From assembly GCA_944386455.1 (NCBI GenBank), contig CALXBC010000002.1, positions 62,001-126,000 on the forward strand: DNA of 64,000 nucleotides, written 5' to 3'. How positions within the stretch are numbered: position 1 is the stretch's first letter; each line of letters opens with the position of its first letter. Position numbers and translations under genes: made by a program. Below, piece by piece: positions 16,072 through 25,931 of the stretch. Below the pieces are notes generated by a model. The model made no database searches. It was not told the origin of the DNA and worked only from the letters and a program-made list of their open reading frames with translations. The stretch comes from an uncultured Clostridia bacterium (GTDB lineage: Bacteria > Bacillota > Clostridia > Oscillospirales > Ruminococcaceae).

Positions 16072-17541
16072 ATGGATAAACAATTTGACGTCATTATCAT
16101 CGGCAGCGGTGTCGCAGGACTTTTTGCAGCCCTTCACCTGGACAGAGCAAAACGGGTGCTGCTGCTGTGCAAGCAGGAGATGATGCTCTGCAACTCTGCA
16201 CTGGCGCAGGGCGGGGTCGCGGCTGTGACCGACAGGGTACACGATACGCCGGAGTCCCATATTCATGACACCTTTGTTGCGGGCGGCTTCCGCAATGATC
16301 CCGACAGTACGAGGGTGTTGGTGGAACAGGGACCGCAGGATGTGATGGAGCTGCTCGATTACGGTGTGGACTTTGACCGGACGGCAGACGGCGGCTTTCA
16401 TCGAACGCTGGAGGGCGGACACACCCATCATCGTATCCTGCATCATAAGGACTGTACCGGCCATGAGATCACCGAAAAATTGGTTGCGGCAGTCAAAAAG
16501 CTGGAAAATGTCACGATTCTGGAGCATGCGCTTGTGTGTGACATTCACAAGGTTTCAAACGGGTTTTGGGTTCAGGTGCAGAAGGACGGCGCTTTTTTCC
16601 CGTTCTGCACCCATAAGCTGATTCTGGCGACCGGCGGGATCGGGCGCGTCTATGCATATACCACCAACTCCAAGATCGCGACCGGCGATGGGATCGCGTT
16701 TGCTTATCATATGGGGGCGGTAATCAAAAATCTGCATTTAGTACAGTTTCATCCGACCGCTTTTAATGACCACCACACCAGAGAGTGCTTTTTGGTCTCT
16801 GAGGCGGTGCGCGGAGAGGGCGCCTATCTGCTTAACTGCAACAAAGAGCGTTTTATGGGGCGGTATGATGAACGACAGGAATTGGCGCCCCGCGATGTGG
16901 TTTCTCACTGCATCATTGAAGAGCAGAAAAAAACAGGATCGGATAAGTTTTATCTGGATATTTCCTACAAGGATTCTGCATTTATCAAAAACCGTTTCCC
17001 TATGATCTATCAAAACGTACTGGATTCGGGATATGACATGACGAAAGAGCCGATCCCGATTTATCCCTGCCAGCATTACCTGATGGGCGGCATTAACGTC
17101 GATACATATGCCAGAACCAGCATTGACGGACTTTATGCCTGCGGGGAATGCTCTCATACCGGCGTGCACGGCAACAACCGTCTGGCCAGCAATTCCCTGC
17201 TGGAGGCTCTGGTATTCGGACATCGGGCTGCAGAAGATATCAACGCCTGCGGGACGGATCGTACGCCTGTTGAGCCGTACCGTTTTCCGGCATATGTGAG
17301 CGAGACGCCGATTCCAAAAGGGATTCGGACTGAGGTGCGGCAGATTATGCAAAGGGCGCACTTTGTCATTCCCGACCCGGAGGAGGCTGTCCGCGGCCTG
17401 CAACGGGTAACGCAGCTGAAGCAGCTGCTGGAAAGCGGGGAATACCGGATGGATATTGACTATGTCGAGGCCAAATCCCTTGTCACGGTCGCATATATTA
17501 TTTTAAAGGAAGTTATCCAGGGAAAGGAAGTTGCAGAATGA
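16072..17541 (+). CDS. nadB: L-aspartate oxidase
   Basis: NadB oxidises L-aspartate to iminoaspartate using FAD, the first step of de novo NAD synthesis. The protein has 489 residues. It has the FAD-binding VIIIGSGVAGLFAALHL (residues about 6-22), NSALAQGGVAAV near residue 42, and GGHTHHRILHHKD near residue 120. The active-site block QFHPTAF lies near residue 224, and EAVRGEGAYLLN and GECSHTGVHGNNRLASNSLLEALVFG lie further on. The nadC gene overlaps its stop by 4 nt (ATGA). No nadA is present on either side, although nadA-nadB-nadC is the usual set, so it must lie elsewhere. A -10 TATACT at 16001-16006 with a weak -35 precedes it. Confidence 0.96.
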   Translation: MDKQFDVIIIGSGVAGLFAALHLDRAKRVLLLCKQEMMLCNSALAQGGVAAVTDRVHDTPESHIHDTFVAGGFRNDPDSTRVLVEQGPQDVMELLDYGVDFDRTADGGFHRTLEGGHTHHRILHHKDCTGHEITEKLVAAVKKLENVTILEHALVCDIHKVSNGFWVQVQKDGAFFPFCTHKLILATGGIGRVYAYTTNSKIATGDGIAFAYHMGAVIKNLHLVQFHPTAFNDHHTRECFLVSEAVRGEGAYLLNCNKERFMGRYDERQELAPRDVVSHCIIEEQKKTGSDKFYLDISYKDSAFIKNRFPMIYQNVLDSGYDMTKEPIPIYPCQHYLMGGINVDTYARTSIDGLYACGECSHTGVHGNNRLASNSLLEALVFGHRAAEDINACGTDRTPVEPYRFPAYVSETPIPKGIRTEVRQIMQRAHFVIPDPEEAVRGLQRVTQLKQLLESGEYRMDIDYVEAKSLVTVAYIILKEVIQGKEVAE

Positions 17542-18374
17542 AGCTGCCGCAGTTTTATATTGACGATATTATCCGCCGCGGACTGTCGGAGGATATCAAT
17601 TATATTGATGTCACCAGCGATTATCTGATTGATGAGGAAAAGGTTTCTGCTGCCCGTTTTGTGTCAAAGGACAGCGGCGTGCTGGCGGGAATTGAGATCG
17701 CCATGCGGGTGTTTACACTGCTGGATGATACGGTCTCGTTTGAACTGTTGAAAAAAGACGGCGACCGGGTCCAAAAAGGAGATATTATCCTGACGATGCA
17801 GGGGCATACGGCCGCTTTGCTGAAGGGGGAGCGGACGGCACTGAATCTGGTGCAGCATATGTCGGGGATCGCCACTGCCACTGCCCGCTGCGTTGAGCTG
17901 GTCAAGGGAACGAACGCCTCTATTACAGATACCCGCAAAACCCTGCCGGGACTGCGGGCTTTGCAGAAATATGCGGTTGTGACAGGCGGCGGAAAAAACC
18001 ACCGATATAATCTGAGTGATGCGGCCATGCTCAAGGACAACCATATCGACGCTTATGGTTCGCTGACCAACGCGGTCAATGCCCTGCGGGAAAAGGTCGG
18101 GCATATGGTCAGGATTGAGGTGGAGGTCCGTACGCTGGAGGAGCTGCGGGAAGCACTGGCAGTTGGGGCCGACGTCATCATGCTGGACAACATGGACTGT
18201 CCGACTATGGCGGAAGCGGTTAAAATCACAGCCGGACGCGCCAGGCTGGAAGCCTCCGGCAATGTCACCCTGGAAAACATTGCCGAGGTGGCTGCGACCG
18301 GGGTGGACATTATCTCGCTGGGAGCGCTGACTCACTCGGTGAAGTGCTTTGACATTTCGATGAGAATAGACTGA
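17538..18374 (+). CDS. nadC: nicotinate-nucleotide pyrophosphorylase (quinolinate phosphoribosyltransferase)
   Basis: NadC combines quinolinate with PRPP to give nicotinate mononucleotide and CO2. The protein has 278 residues, full length. It has LSEDINYIDVTSDYL at the N-terminus, LVQHMSGIATATARCVEL near residue 103, TRKTLPGLRALQKYAVVTGGGKNHRYNLSDAAMLKDNH near residue 133 and EVEVRTLEEL near residue 194. It also has VDIISLGALTHSVKCFDIS at the end. It is translationally coupled to nadB through ATGA and ends at a bidirectional terminator shared with the convergent birA. Confidence 0.97.
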   Translation: MKLPQFYIDDIIRRGLSEDINYIDVTSDYLIDEEKVSAARFVSKDSGVLAGIEIAMRVFTLLDDTVSFELLKKDGDRVQKGDIILTMQGHTAALLKGERTALNLVQHMSGIATATARCVELVKGTNASITDTRKTLPGLRALQKYAVVTGGGKNHRYNLSDAAMLKDNHIDAYGSLTNAVNALREKVGHMVRIEVEVRTLEELREALAVGADVIMLDNMDCPTMAEAVKITAGRARLEASGNVTLENIAEVAATGVDIISLGALTHSVKCFDISMRID

Positions 18375-18382
18375 TGCTCCAT

Positions 18383-18429
18383 AAAAAATCAGCTGCGTGG
18401 TTCTGACAGGATCCCACAGCTGATTTTTT
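18383..18429. terminator. bidirectional terminator between nadC and birA
   Basis: AAAAAATCAGCTG and CAGCTGATTTTTT form a 13-bp stem with an interior that can pair further (TGG/CCA). It serves both convergent genes. Confidence 0.85.
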
Positions 18430-19420
18430 ATATTGATGTTTTACTGATTTTTTCCATCGTTTTACAGCTGATTTCCCCGGAATTGAGATGCTCGGTCTCG
18501 CCGTTGCCCAGACGCACCACCAGACGAGCCTGCTCATCAATATCGACAGCAAGCCCTGTGCCGCTTGGGATCCCGTTCCGCAGGATGGTCACCCTCTGCC
18601 CGAGCACATTGGAGCGTCTCCTGTACTCCGGCAGAAATTTTTTGGCGCTGAAATCATCCAGCATCTGTTCCATACGGTTGAGGATCTCCGCAATCAGCCG
18701 GCCGCGCGCCGGCGGAATGACGCCGGCAGGCACAATCCCGCCGGCCACATTTTTAAGCTCGGGCGGAATTCCTGCGTCCGACAGATTGACGCCGATTCCC
18801 ACAATGACGTAATCCGTTTTTCTGCTTTCAAATTCGATGGCCGCTTCTGTCAGAATGCCGCAGATTTTTTTCCCGCGGGCAAAAAGATCATTGACCCATT
18901 TGATCTGCACGGTACATTCTGTTAAGGCTTCGACTGCCTGCGCGACGCAGACGGATACGGCGGCGGTGATCAGAGCGGACTGCTCGATATCCAGTTCGGG
19001 GCGGAGGAGTACGCTCATATAGACTCCGTTTTTCTGCGGGGAGGCAAAGCTGCGGCCGAATCGCCCGCGGCCGGCCGTCTGCTCCTGTGCAACCACGCAG
19101 AGTCCTGCGGACACATGTTCCTGTGCGGCTGCTTTGGCGCGGATATTGGTAGAGTCCGTCACGCGGTAAAGATCGATCCGGTTGCCCAGCACTTTGGTAT
19201 GGAGGTATTGACGGATCCCGGCTTCGGACAGAATGTCGGCATCCGGTGCAAGACGGTAGCCCCGGTTGGTGACAGCCGTAATGGCAAAGCCTTCCTCCTG
19301 AAGCGCTTTGATGCTCTTCCAGACGGCGGCGCGGGTCATGCCGAGCTGTCTGCCGATTTCACTGCCGGATATACTTTCACCCTTGTGTGCCTCCAGAATT
19401 TTCAGAATATCCTCTTTCAA
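18428..19420 (-). CDS. birA: bifunctional biotin--[acetyl-CoA-carboxylase] ligase / biotin repressor
   Basis: BirA attaches biotin to the carrier protein of carboxylases and, when it has a DNA-binding domain, represses biotin genes. The 330-residue protein has both parts. A winged helix lies at residues 1-60 (SGSEIGRQLGMTRAAVWKSIKALQEEGF). A ligase domain follows with GRGRFGRSFASPQKNGVYMSVLLRP (about 118-142), VKWVNDLFARGKKICGILTE (about 173) and GIGVNLSD (about 208). The C-terminal small domain carries GTGLAVDIDEQARLVVRLGNGE. No biotin genes are nearby. Confidence 0.95.
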   Translation of the reverse strand: MKEDILKILEAHKGESISGSEIGRQLGMTRAAVWKSIKALQEEGFAITAVTNRGYRLAPDADILSEAGIRQYLHTKVLGNRIDLYRVTDSTNIRAKAAAQEHVSAGLCVVAQEQTAGRGRFGRSFASPQKNGVYMSVLLRPELDIEQSALITAAVSVCVAQAVEALTECTVQIKWVNDLFARGKKICGILTEAAIEFESRKTDYVIVGIGVNLSDAGIPPELKNVAGGIVPAGVIPPARGRLIAEILNRMEQMLDDFSAKKFLPEYRRRSNVLGQRVTILRNGIPSGTGLAVDIDEQARLVVRLGNGETEHLNSGEISCKTMEKISKTSI

Positions 19421-19521
19421 AGAATTTCACTGCCTTTTCAGTTTTGATCGATCAGTTGGAAAATCACTATGCTTTGTGAAACTGTTTCTATTATATCAGA
19501 TTTTAAATTTCTGCTCAACTA

Positions 19522-19550
19522 TTGAAAAAAAATCTGTTTTATACTATGAT
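19522..19550 (+). promoter_or_regulatory. promoter of the tepA cluster
   Basis: -35 TTGAAA (19522-19527), 17-bp spacer, -10 TATGAT (19545-19550). Confidence 0.75.
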
Positions 19551-19669
19551 ATAAAAGGAACAGTCCGCATAATTTGATAGCAATGTCTCATAATAATCCT
19601 GTTGTTTGGCATAACGGCTGCACTGGAAAACGCTTTTTTCATCGGCCTTATGGAAAGGATGGGATTTGT

Positions 19670-20455
19670 TTGAGCCGCTCAACGATTTATACGCCGCATG
19701 GCAATGAAAACGAACACGGCGAAGCTGATGCAGAGGACATTGCTGAAGAAAAGGAAAGTCAGCAGTCTGAGATTATTGAGACCGGGTCAGTGACTGCGCA
19801 GGGCAGGCACCTGATTCACTGTTTGACAATCATCGGTCAGGTGGAAGGGCATTATATTCTGCCGCCGCAGAACAAAACGACAAAGTATGAGCATGTGATC
19901 CCACAGCTCGTTGCAATCGAAGAGGATGAAAAAATCAAGGGACTGGTCATCATCCTTAACACGGTCGGCGGAGATGTGGAAGCAGGGCTGGCGATTGCGG
20001 AGCTGATTGCGGGAATGAAAAAGCCGACCGTGTCTCTGGTGCTGGGCGGCGGTCATTCGATCGGCGTACCGCTTGCGGTCAGCGCAAAACGTTCCTTTAT
20101 CGTGCCGTCCGCGACGATGACGATCCATCCCGTAAGGATGAACGGACTGGTGCTGGGCGTGCCGCAGACCCTTTCTTATTTTGACAAGATGCAGGAACGG
20201 ATCGTCAGATTTGTGACCGATAATTCCAGAATTTCGCCCGAGCGTTTTCGGGAGCTGATGATGGCGACGGGCGAGCTTGTGATGGATGTGGGAACAGTCC
20301 TGGACGGAGAAGCCGCCGTGAAGGAAGGCTTAATCGACGAACTTGGTGGCCTGTCGGACGCGATCTCCTGCCTGTATGAGCTGATCGAGGAAAGAGAGCG
20401 GGAAGACGAAGAAACGGAGGAGCGGGATACAGATGGTTCTTCACACGATCATTGA
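19670..20455 (+). CDS. tepA: ClpP-like translocation-enhancing protein
   Basis: A ClpP-fold serine protease-like protein, as in B. subtilis TepA (YmfB) encoded beside ylzJ and the ftsK/spoIIIE gene. Conserved blocks are [42 protein letters not shown] (position of the ClpP active-site Ser) and [12 protein letters not shown]. The N-terminus is acidic and low complexity. The best start is TTG at 19670 behind GGAAAGGATGGG, giving 261 residues. An upstream ATG at 19574 would add 32 residues of unlikely composition. The stop overlaps ylzJ. The exact substrate of TepA is not settled. Confidence 0.88.
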   Translation: MSRSTIYTPHGNENEHGEADAEDIAEEKESQQSEIIETGSVTAQGRHLIHCLTIIGQVEGHYILPPQNKTTKYEHVIPQLVAIEEDEKIKGLVIILNTVGGDVEAGLAIAELIAGMKKPTVSLVLGGGHSIGVPLAVSAKRSFIVPSATMTIHPVRMNGLVLGVPQTLSYFDKMQERIVRFVTDNSRISPERFRELMMATGELVMDVGTVLDGEAAVKEGLIDELGGLSDAISCLYELIEEREREDEETEERDTDGSSHDH

Positions 20456-20639
20456 TCCGGCTGAGGTCATGATGGAAACCGGCGGGCAGCCGTCGGAGTA
20501 TGAGTACCTTAACAAAAACGGGTGTATTCTGCAGTGCATCCGAAGAGAAGACGGACTATACCTGGACCGTATCATCAGCACGAATCCGCAGGATTATTTG
20601 AACGATTCCTACCGGGTAGGAGAAAGACTGAAAAAATAG
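20433..20639 (+). CDS. ylzJ: YlzJ-like small protein
   Basis: A 68-residue protein between tepA and the downstream ftsK cluster. Its place and the YlzJ-type sequence ([12 protein letters not shown] at the start, [21 protein letters not shown] at the end) identify it. The function is unknown. The start overlaps the tepA end by 23 nt, so the two are co-translated. Confidence 0.8.
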   Translation: MVLHTIIDPAEVMMETGGQPSEYEYLNKNGCILQCIRREDGLYLDRIISTNPQDYLNDSYRVGERLKK

Positions 20640-20745
20640 CAGTCTGCGGCGCCTGCCGCAGTGTTTACATAGAAAATATCATTGAAGCGGCAGACGGCGC
20701 AGTTGATTTTACATATGGCCTTGCTGTCGGGAAACGGGGAATACC

Positions 20746-21606
20746 ATGTCAATTTTAGATGCGATTTTTCAGGCAATTGTTCAGGGACTGACCGAATTTT
20801 TGCCGGTGTCCAGTTCGGGACATTTATCGTTGATCCAGCATTTTACGGGCAACAGCGGCGAAGGTGCGCTGATGTTTTCGGCGGTGCTGCATCTGGGAAC
20901 GCTGGTAGCAGTCTTTATCGCGTTTTGGGATACAATTTGGGCGCTGATCAAAGAATTTTTTGTGATGATCAAGGACGTTTTTACAGGAAAATTCCGCTGG
21001 AAAACCATGAATGGAGAGCGCCGCATGATCATCATGCTGGTGATCTCTCTGGCGATGCTGATCCCGTTTTATTTTTTCAAGGACTTTTTCACCGGTGTTG
21101 CCGAGGATGACAGCATCATGCTGGAAGGCTTCTGCTTCTTATATACGGCGCTGATTTTGTTCCTGTCCGATCGTTGTGTAAAAGGCCACAAGGAGCCCAA
21201 GGACATCAACGTGCGCAATGCGGTAACCATCGGCGTGTTCCAGGGCGTTGCCCTGCTGCCGGGTGTTTCCCGTTCGGGCTCCACCATTTGCAGCGCACTG
21301 TTCTGCGGATTTTCAAGAGATACTGCGGTTCGTTACTCCTTTATTCTTGGGATTCCTGCGATTCTGGGCGGCTGTCTGCTGGAGGTAAAGGATGCGGTCG
21401 CTACCAATGTACAGATTGATGTGATTCCCTATTTGATCGGGTTTGTCATCGCCGCCGTGGTCGGCGTGGGCGCCATCAAAATGGTGTCATGGCTGGTGAA
21501 ATCGGAAAAGTTTAAAATATTTGCGATTTATACGTTTATATTGGGACTGGTTGTGATCGGTATCAGTATTTATGAGCTGGTGTCCGGTCAGCGGCTGGCA
21601 TTTTGA
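20746..21606 (+). CDS. uppP: undecaprenyl-diphosphatase
   Basis: UppP/BacA removes a phosphate from undecaprenyl diphosphate to recycle the lipid carrier of peptidoglycan. It is an integral membrane protein of 286 residues with about eight hydrophobic segments. The N-terminal motif [22 protein letters not shown] (active-site Glu and Ser/His) and the later [25 protein letters not shown] block are diagnostic. It sits inside the tepA-ylzJ-ftsK order, where many relatives have no uppP. The downstream ftsK frame begins directly at its stop. Confidence 0.97.
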   Translation: MSILDAIFQAIVQGLTEFLPVSSSGHLSLIQHFTGNSGEGALMFSAVLHLGTLVAVFIAFWDTIWALIKEFFVMIKDVFTGKFRWKTMNGERRMIIMLVISLAMLIPFYFFKDFFTGVAEDDSIMLEGFCFLYTALILFLSDRCVKGHKEPKDINVRNAVTIGVFQGVALLPGVSRSGSTICSALFCGFSRDTAVRYSFILGIPAILGGCLLEVKDAVATNVQIDVIPYLIGFVIAAVVGVGAIKMVSWLVKSEKFKIFAIYTFILGLVVIGISIYELVSGQRLAF

Positions 21607-21659
21607 GGAATTTTACAGAACAGGAGAAACCGCCGATAACGGCGGCAAAACGATCAGAA

Positions 21660-24014
21660 ATGGCAAGAACGAACCAGAAAGCCAAAAAAGGGCAAAAGCA
21701 GGAAGAAAAAAAAGACAGCGGCAGAGGAAAGCGTCAGTTTTGGGCCATTATCCTGTTCGCTGTTGGGATTTTGCTGCTTGCCCTGGCAATTATTCCCGGC
21801 GAATCGGTTTGGAAATTTTTTCACAGTGTCCTGTTCGGGCTGTTCAGCTTCGGCATTTTTCTGTTGGCGCCCGCAGTGATCTACATAGCGGTACTGTGCT
21901 CCACTGACCGTCCCATAAAGTCGATCCGCCATAAGATCTGGCAGCTTGCGGTACTGCTGCTGCTGTTTTGCGGCGCCTTACATATTTTCCTGAACGGCCA
22001 GCCCTCAGAGGGCGGTTTCTTTCAAGCGGTCAGTACGATTTACACCCAGGGGACGCAGCTTAATAACGGCGGTTTGCTGGGGGCAGTGATCGGTACGCCG
22101 CTGCGGCTGGGATGCGGTGATCTTCCGTCCAAAATCATAGTTGTCGTGCTGATTTTCACCTTTGTGATGATTTTGACCGGCGCCAAGCTGATCGATGTGA
22201 TCCGCACCGCATCCAAGCCTGTCAAAAAATTACAGGAGACCTATGAGGAAAGAATTGCCCGCCCCAAAAAAGAAGCGCGGTTCGACATTGATGTGGACCT
22301 CGGCCCTCGCAAAAAAGTGGTAGACATCCCTCTGGATGAGGAGGAAGAAAAGGAAGCACAGGAGCCTTTGAAGCAGACCGCGGCCGAACCGGAGCCGTTG
22401 CCGGCCGGTGGGCATGTGGCTGCGGAGAAGCCCGGGCTGGATGAACTGATTCGGCGGGCACAGCAGGACGCGGCACCGAAACCGGTTTTGCAGACGGATG
22501 GAAATGACCAGCTTCATATTCCAACTGATGGAATGAGCAGCCAGCAGTATGTGTTCCCACCCATCAGTCTGCTGAAAATGCCGAAGGCCGGCGGAAATGT
22601 GGATACCAGCACAGAGCTGAAGGCCAATGCGGATTTGCTGGTGGATACGCTCAAGAGCTTTGGCGTACAGACCAGAATTATTGACATCAGCCGCGGCCCC
22701 GCCGTAACACGGTATGAGCTCCAGCCCTCGGCGGGCGTAAAGATCAGCCGGATCACCAATCTCGCGGATGATATTGCTTTGAATCTCGCGGCCGCCGGCG
22801 TGCGAATCGAGGCGCCGATCCCAAACAAGGCGGCAGTCGGCATTGAGGTGCCGAACAAAAAGATCGATGTTGTGACCATGCGGGAAATCATCGATTCTCC
22901 GGAGTTTGAGAACGCCAAAAGCAAGCTGAGCGTGGCGCTTGGCCGGGATATTTCCGGGCGGGTGATGATTGCAAATCTCGCAAAAATGCCCCATCTGCTG
23001 ATAGCGGGCGCAACCGGTTCCGGAAAATCCGTCTGTATCAATTCGATTATCGTCAGCTTGCTGTATAAATCCACGCCCGATGAGGTGAAGCTGTTGATGG
23101 TCGATCCCAAGGTGGTGGAGCTTGGAGTCTACAACGGGATCCCGCACCTTCTGGTACCGGTGGTGACCGACCCGCGGAAGGCGGCAGGCGCGCTGAGCTG
23201 GGCGGTGACCGAGATGCTCAACCGCTATAAGCTGTTTGCGGACAGCGGCGTGCGCGACCTGGAAGGCTATAATGAAATGGCACGCAGAAGCAGTGATATC
23301 AAACCGCTGCCGCAGGTGGTCATCATCATTGACGAGCTGGCCGACCTGATGATGGCGGCTCCGAATGAGGTGGAAGACGCGATCTGCCGTCTGGCGCAGA
23401 TGGCGCGTGCCGCCGGGATGCATCTGGTGATTGCGACCCAGCGTCCGTCTGTGGATGTCATCACAGGTGTCATCAAGGCGAATATCCCCAGCCGTATCGC
23501 GTTTGCCGTCTCCTCTCAGATCGACTCCAGAACCATTCTGGACGGAAGCGGCGCAGAAAAGCTGCTGGGACGGGGCGATATGCTGTTTTCTCCGGTCGGC
23601 ACACCAAAGCCGATCCGTGTGCAGGGCTGCTTTGTCAGCGATAAAGAGGTGGAACAGGTCGTCGAATTTGTCAAGCATAAGGATACTGCCGAATATGACG
23701 AGGAGATCATCAGTGAGATCGAGAAAAACGCTGCCAAGGAAAGCTCCGGCTCAAAGGGCGGAAATGACGGCGGCGGATTTGATGAGGAGGACGAGATGCT
23801 GCCTGCGGCAATCGAATGCGTGGTGGAAGCGGGACAGGCATCCACTTCGTTTCTTCAGCGGAAGCTGCGGCTGGGTTATGCCAGAGCGGCGCGGATTATT
23901 GACGAGCTGGAGGCAAAGGGCATCATCGGCCCGATGGACGGCAGCAAGCCGCGGCAGGTGCTGATCACCCGCCAGCAGTGGATTGAAATGAACATGAATC
24001 AGAACAACGAATAA
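21660..24014 (+). CDS. ftsK: DNA translocase FtsK/SpoIIIE
   Basis: A septum-bound motor that pumps chromosomal DNA during division or sporulation. The N-terminus is basic, followed by about four membrane helices. An acidic and proline-rich linker leads to the RecA-like motor with Walker A GATGSGKS (Lys about residue 456 from this start), Walker [14 protein letters not shown] and [13 protein letters not shown]. The C-terminal winged-helix gamma domain ([29 protein letters not shown]) reads DNA polarity signals. The length is normal for SpoIIIE. The start is uncertain: ATG at 21660 resembles relatives, while TTG at 21603 overlaps the uppP stop and would add 19 residues. Confidence 0.96.
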   Translation: MARTNQKAKKGQKQEEKKDSGRGKRQFWAIILFAVGILLLALAIIPGESVWKFFHSVLFGLFSFGIFLLAPAVIYIAVLCSTDRPIKSIRHKIWQLAVLLLLFCGALHIFLNGQPSEGGFFQAVSTIYTQGTQLNNGGLLGAVIGTPLRLGCGDLPSKIIVVVLIFTFVMILTGAKLIDVIRTASKPVKKLQETYEERIARPKKEARFDIDVDLGPRKKVVDIPLDEEEEKEAQEPLKQTAAEPEPLPAGGHVAAEKPGLDELIRRAQQDAAPKPVLQTDGNDQLHIPTDGMSSQQYVFPPISLLKMPKAGGNVDTSTELKANADLLVDTLKSFGVQTRIIDISRGPAVTRYELQPSAGVKISRITNLADDIALNLAAAGVRIEAPIPNKAAVGIEVPNKKIDVVTMREIIDSPEFENAKSKLSVALGRDISGRVMIANLAKMPHLLIAGATGSGKSVCINSIIVSLLYKSTPDEVKLLMVDPKVVELGVYNGIPHLLVPVVTDPRKAAGALSWAVTEMLNRYKLFADSGVRDLEGYNEMARRSSDIKPLPQVVIIIDELADLMMAAPNEVEDAICRLAQMARAAGMHLVIATQRPSVDVITGVIKANIPSRIAFAVSSQIDSRTILDGSGAEKLLGRGDMLFSPVGTPKPIRVQGCFVSDKEVEQVVEFVKHKDTAEYDEEIISEIEKNAAKESSGSKGGNDGGGFDEEDEMLPAAIECVVEAGQASTSFLQRKLRLGYARAARIIDELEAKGIIGPMDGSKPRQVLITRQQWIEMNMNQNNE

Positions 24015-24038
24015 ACCACAGGACAGAAAGGATGCGTT

Positions 24039-25931
24039 ATGTCGGATTTTTTGCCTGTAACCAGACAGGATATGCTAAAACGGGGGCAGAAGCAGCTGGA
24101 TGTGGTCTGCATTACGGGGGACGCCTATGTGGACCACCCCAGCTTTGGAATCGCCATCATATCCCGTTTGATTGAAGCTGAGGGATTTTCCGTTGGAATC
24201 ATCGCCCAGCCCGATTGGCACAAAATTGAAGACTTTTGCAAGCTGGGAAAGCCCCGGCTTGGTTTTTTTATAACGGCGGGAAACATTGATTCGATGGTCG
24301 CGCATTATACCGCCGCAAAGCGGAAGCGCTCGGACGATGCCTATACTGCGGGCGGAAAGGCGGGAAGCCGGCCTGACCGCGCGGTTACGGTCTATTCCCG
24401 GATGGCGAAAAGGGCATATCCCGACGTTCCTGTGATTATTGGCGGGCTGGAAGCATCCCTGCGAAGGTTTGCCCACTATGACTATTGGGAAGACACCGTC
24501 AGGCCATCCGTTCTCTGTGACAGCGGGGCGGATCTGCTGGTATATGGGATGGGAGAAAACCAGACCATACAAATTCTGCACCGCCTGGCAGCCGGAGAAG
24601 CCGTATCGTCTGTCACTGACATCAGGGGAACCTGCTATCTGACGGATCCTGTCAACACGCCATGGGGTGCTGCGGAGTGTCCGTCCTTTGCGCAGGTCAG
24701 AGAAAACAAAAAAGCATATGCCAGGGCCTGCCGCATTCAGATGGACGAGCAGGATGACCTGATCGGGAGACGGATCATCCAGCGGCAGGAGAACAAAATG
24801 CTGGTGCAGAACCCGCCGATGCCGCCTCTGACGACAAAGGAACTGGATCGGATTTATGCACTGCCCTACATGCGGGCTTGGCACCCGATGTATGATGCTC
24901 TGGGCGGGGTCCCAGGGTTTGAGGAGGTGGAGTTTTCCATCACCCATAACCGCGGCTGCTTCGGCAACTGCAACTTTTGTTCGATTGCACTCCATCAGGG
25001 CAGAAAGATCACCTGCCGCAGTGAAAAATCGATTTTGGCTGAAGCGGTCAAGCTGACCAAAATGCCGAACTTTAAAGGTTATATTCACGATGTTGGAGGC
25101 CCGACCGCGAATTTCCGGCATCCGAGCTGTCATAAACAGCTGGAGAAAGGAATGTGTAAGGGCAAGAAATGCCTTGCTCCCACTCCCTGTCCGGCGCTTG
25201 AAGTGGATCATATGGAATATCTGGGAATTCTGCGGAAGCTGCGGGAGCTGGACGGTGTCAAGAAAGTCTTTATCCGCTCGGGCATCCGGTATGACTATCT
25301 GCTGCTGGACAAGGATGACACCTTTTTAAGGGAACTGGTGAAATATCATGTCAGCGGCCAGCTCAAGGTGGCGCCTGAACATTGCAGCGCCGCGGTGCTG
25401 GACAGGATGGGAAAGCCGCATATCGAAAGCTATAAGGAATTTTCCCGCCGCTATTTTGCGGCAACCGGCCAGGCACATAAGGAGCAGTATCTGGTGCCTT
25501 ATCTGATGTCCTCTCATCCCGGAAGCACACTGCATGAGGCGATCGAACTTGCGCTCTTCCTCAAAAGGGAGCATATCCGTCCCCAGCAGGTGCAGGATTT
25601 CTACCCCACCCCGGGAACGGTCTCGACCTGTATGTTTTATACCGGGCTGGATCCTTATACCATGGAGTCTGTTTATGTTCCCAAAAGTGCAGAGGAAAAA
25701 AGGATGCAGCGTGCGCTTCTGCAGTACTATAAACCCGAGAACCGGGAGATTATCGAAAAAGCGCTCAGACTGGCCAGGCGGACAGACCTGATAGGCAACG
25801 GGCAGGATTGCCTGGTCAAAAGACGTTCCCCGCAGACCGGCAGACCGCCGGAAGGCCAAAAGAGCAAAAATAAACAGCCGGTAAATGACGGAGGCAGCAA
25901 ATATGGCGGCAAGAAGAAAATCAAGAAGTAA
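24039..25931 (+). CDS. YgiQ family radical SAM protein
   Basis: A 630-residue radical SAM enzyme. An N-terminal cobalamin-binding-like domain is followed by the radical SAM core with Cys307, Cys311 and Cys314 in RGCFGNCNFC, which ligate the 4Fe-4S cluster. GYIHDVGGPTANFRHPSC near residue 349 and a Cys-rich segment (CHKQLEKGMCKGKKCLAPTPC) are typical of the family. The C-terminus is basic and low complexity. The reaction of YgiQ proteins is unknown. It follows ftsK by 24 nt and overlaps the next gene, so it belongs to the same transcription unit. Confidence 0.92.
   Translation: MSDFLPVTRQDMLKRGQKQLDVVCITGDAYVDHPSFGIAIISRLIEAEGFSVGIIAQPDWHKIEDFCKLGKPRLGFFITAGNIDSMVAHYTAAKRKRSDDAYTAGGKAGSRPDRAVTVYSRMAKRAYPDVPVIIGGLEASLRRFAHYDYWEDTVRPSVLCDSGADLLVYGMGENQTIQILHRLAAGEAVSSVTDIRGTCYLTDPVNTPWGAAECPSFAQVRENKKAYARACRIQMDEQDDLIGRRIIQRQENKMLVQNPPMPPLTTKELDRIYALPYMRAWHPMYDALGGVPGFEEVEFSITHNRGCFGNCNFCSIALHQGRKITCRSEKSILAEAVKLTKMPNFKGYIHDVGGPTANFRHPSCHKQLEKGMCKGKKCLAPTPCPALEVDHMEYLGILRKLRELDGVKKVFIRSGIRYDYLLLDKDDTFLRELVKYHVSGQLKVAPEHCSAAVLDRMGKPHIESYKEFSRRYFAATGQAHKEQYLVPYLMSSHPGSTLHEAIELALFLKREHIRPQQVQDFYPTPGTVSTCMFYTGLDPYTMESVYVPKSAEEKRMQRALLQYYKPENREIIEKALRLARRTDLIGNGQDCLVKRRSPQTGRPPEGQKSKNKQPVNDGGSKYGGKKKIKK

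Noticed and set aside
22230..23678. Long open frame opposite ftsK.
   Set aside because: Antisense shadow of a highly conserved gene. Its composition (His/Arg/Gln-rich) is typical of such shadows.
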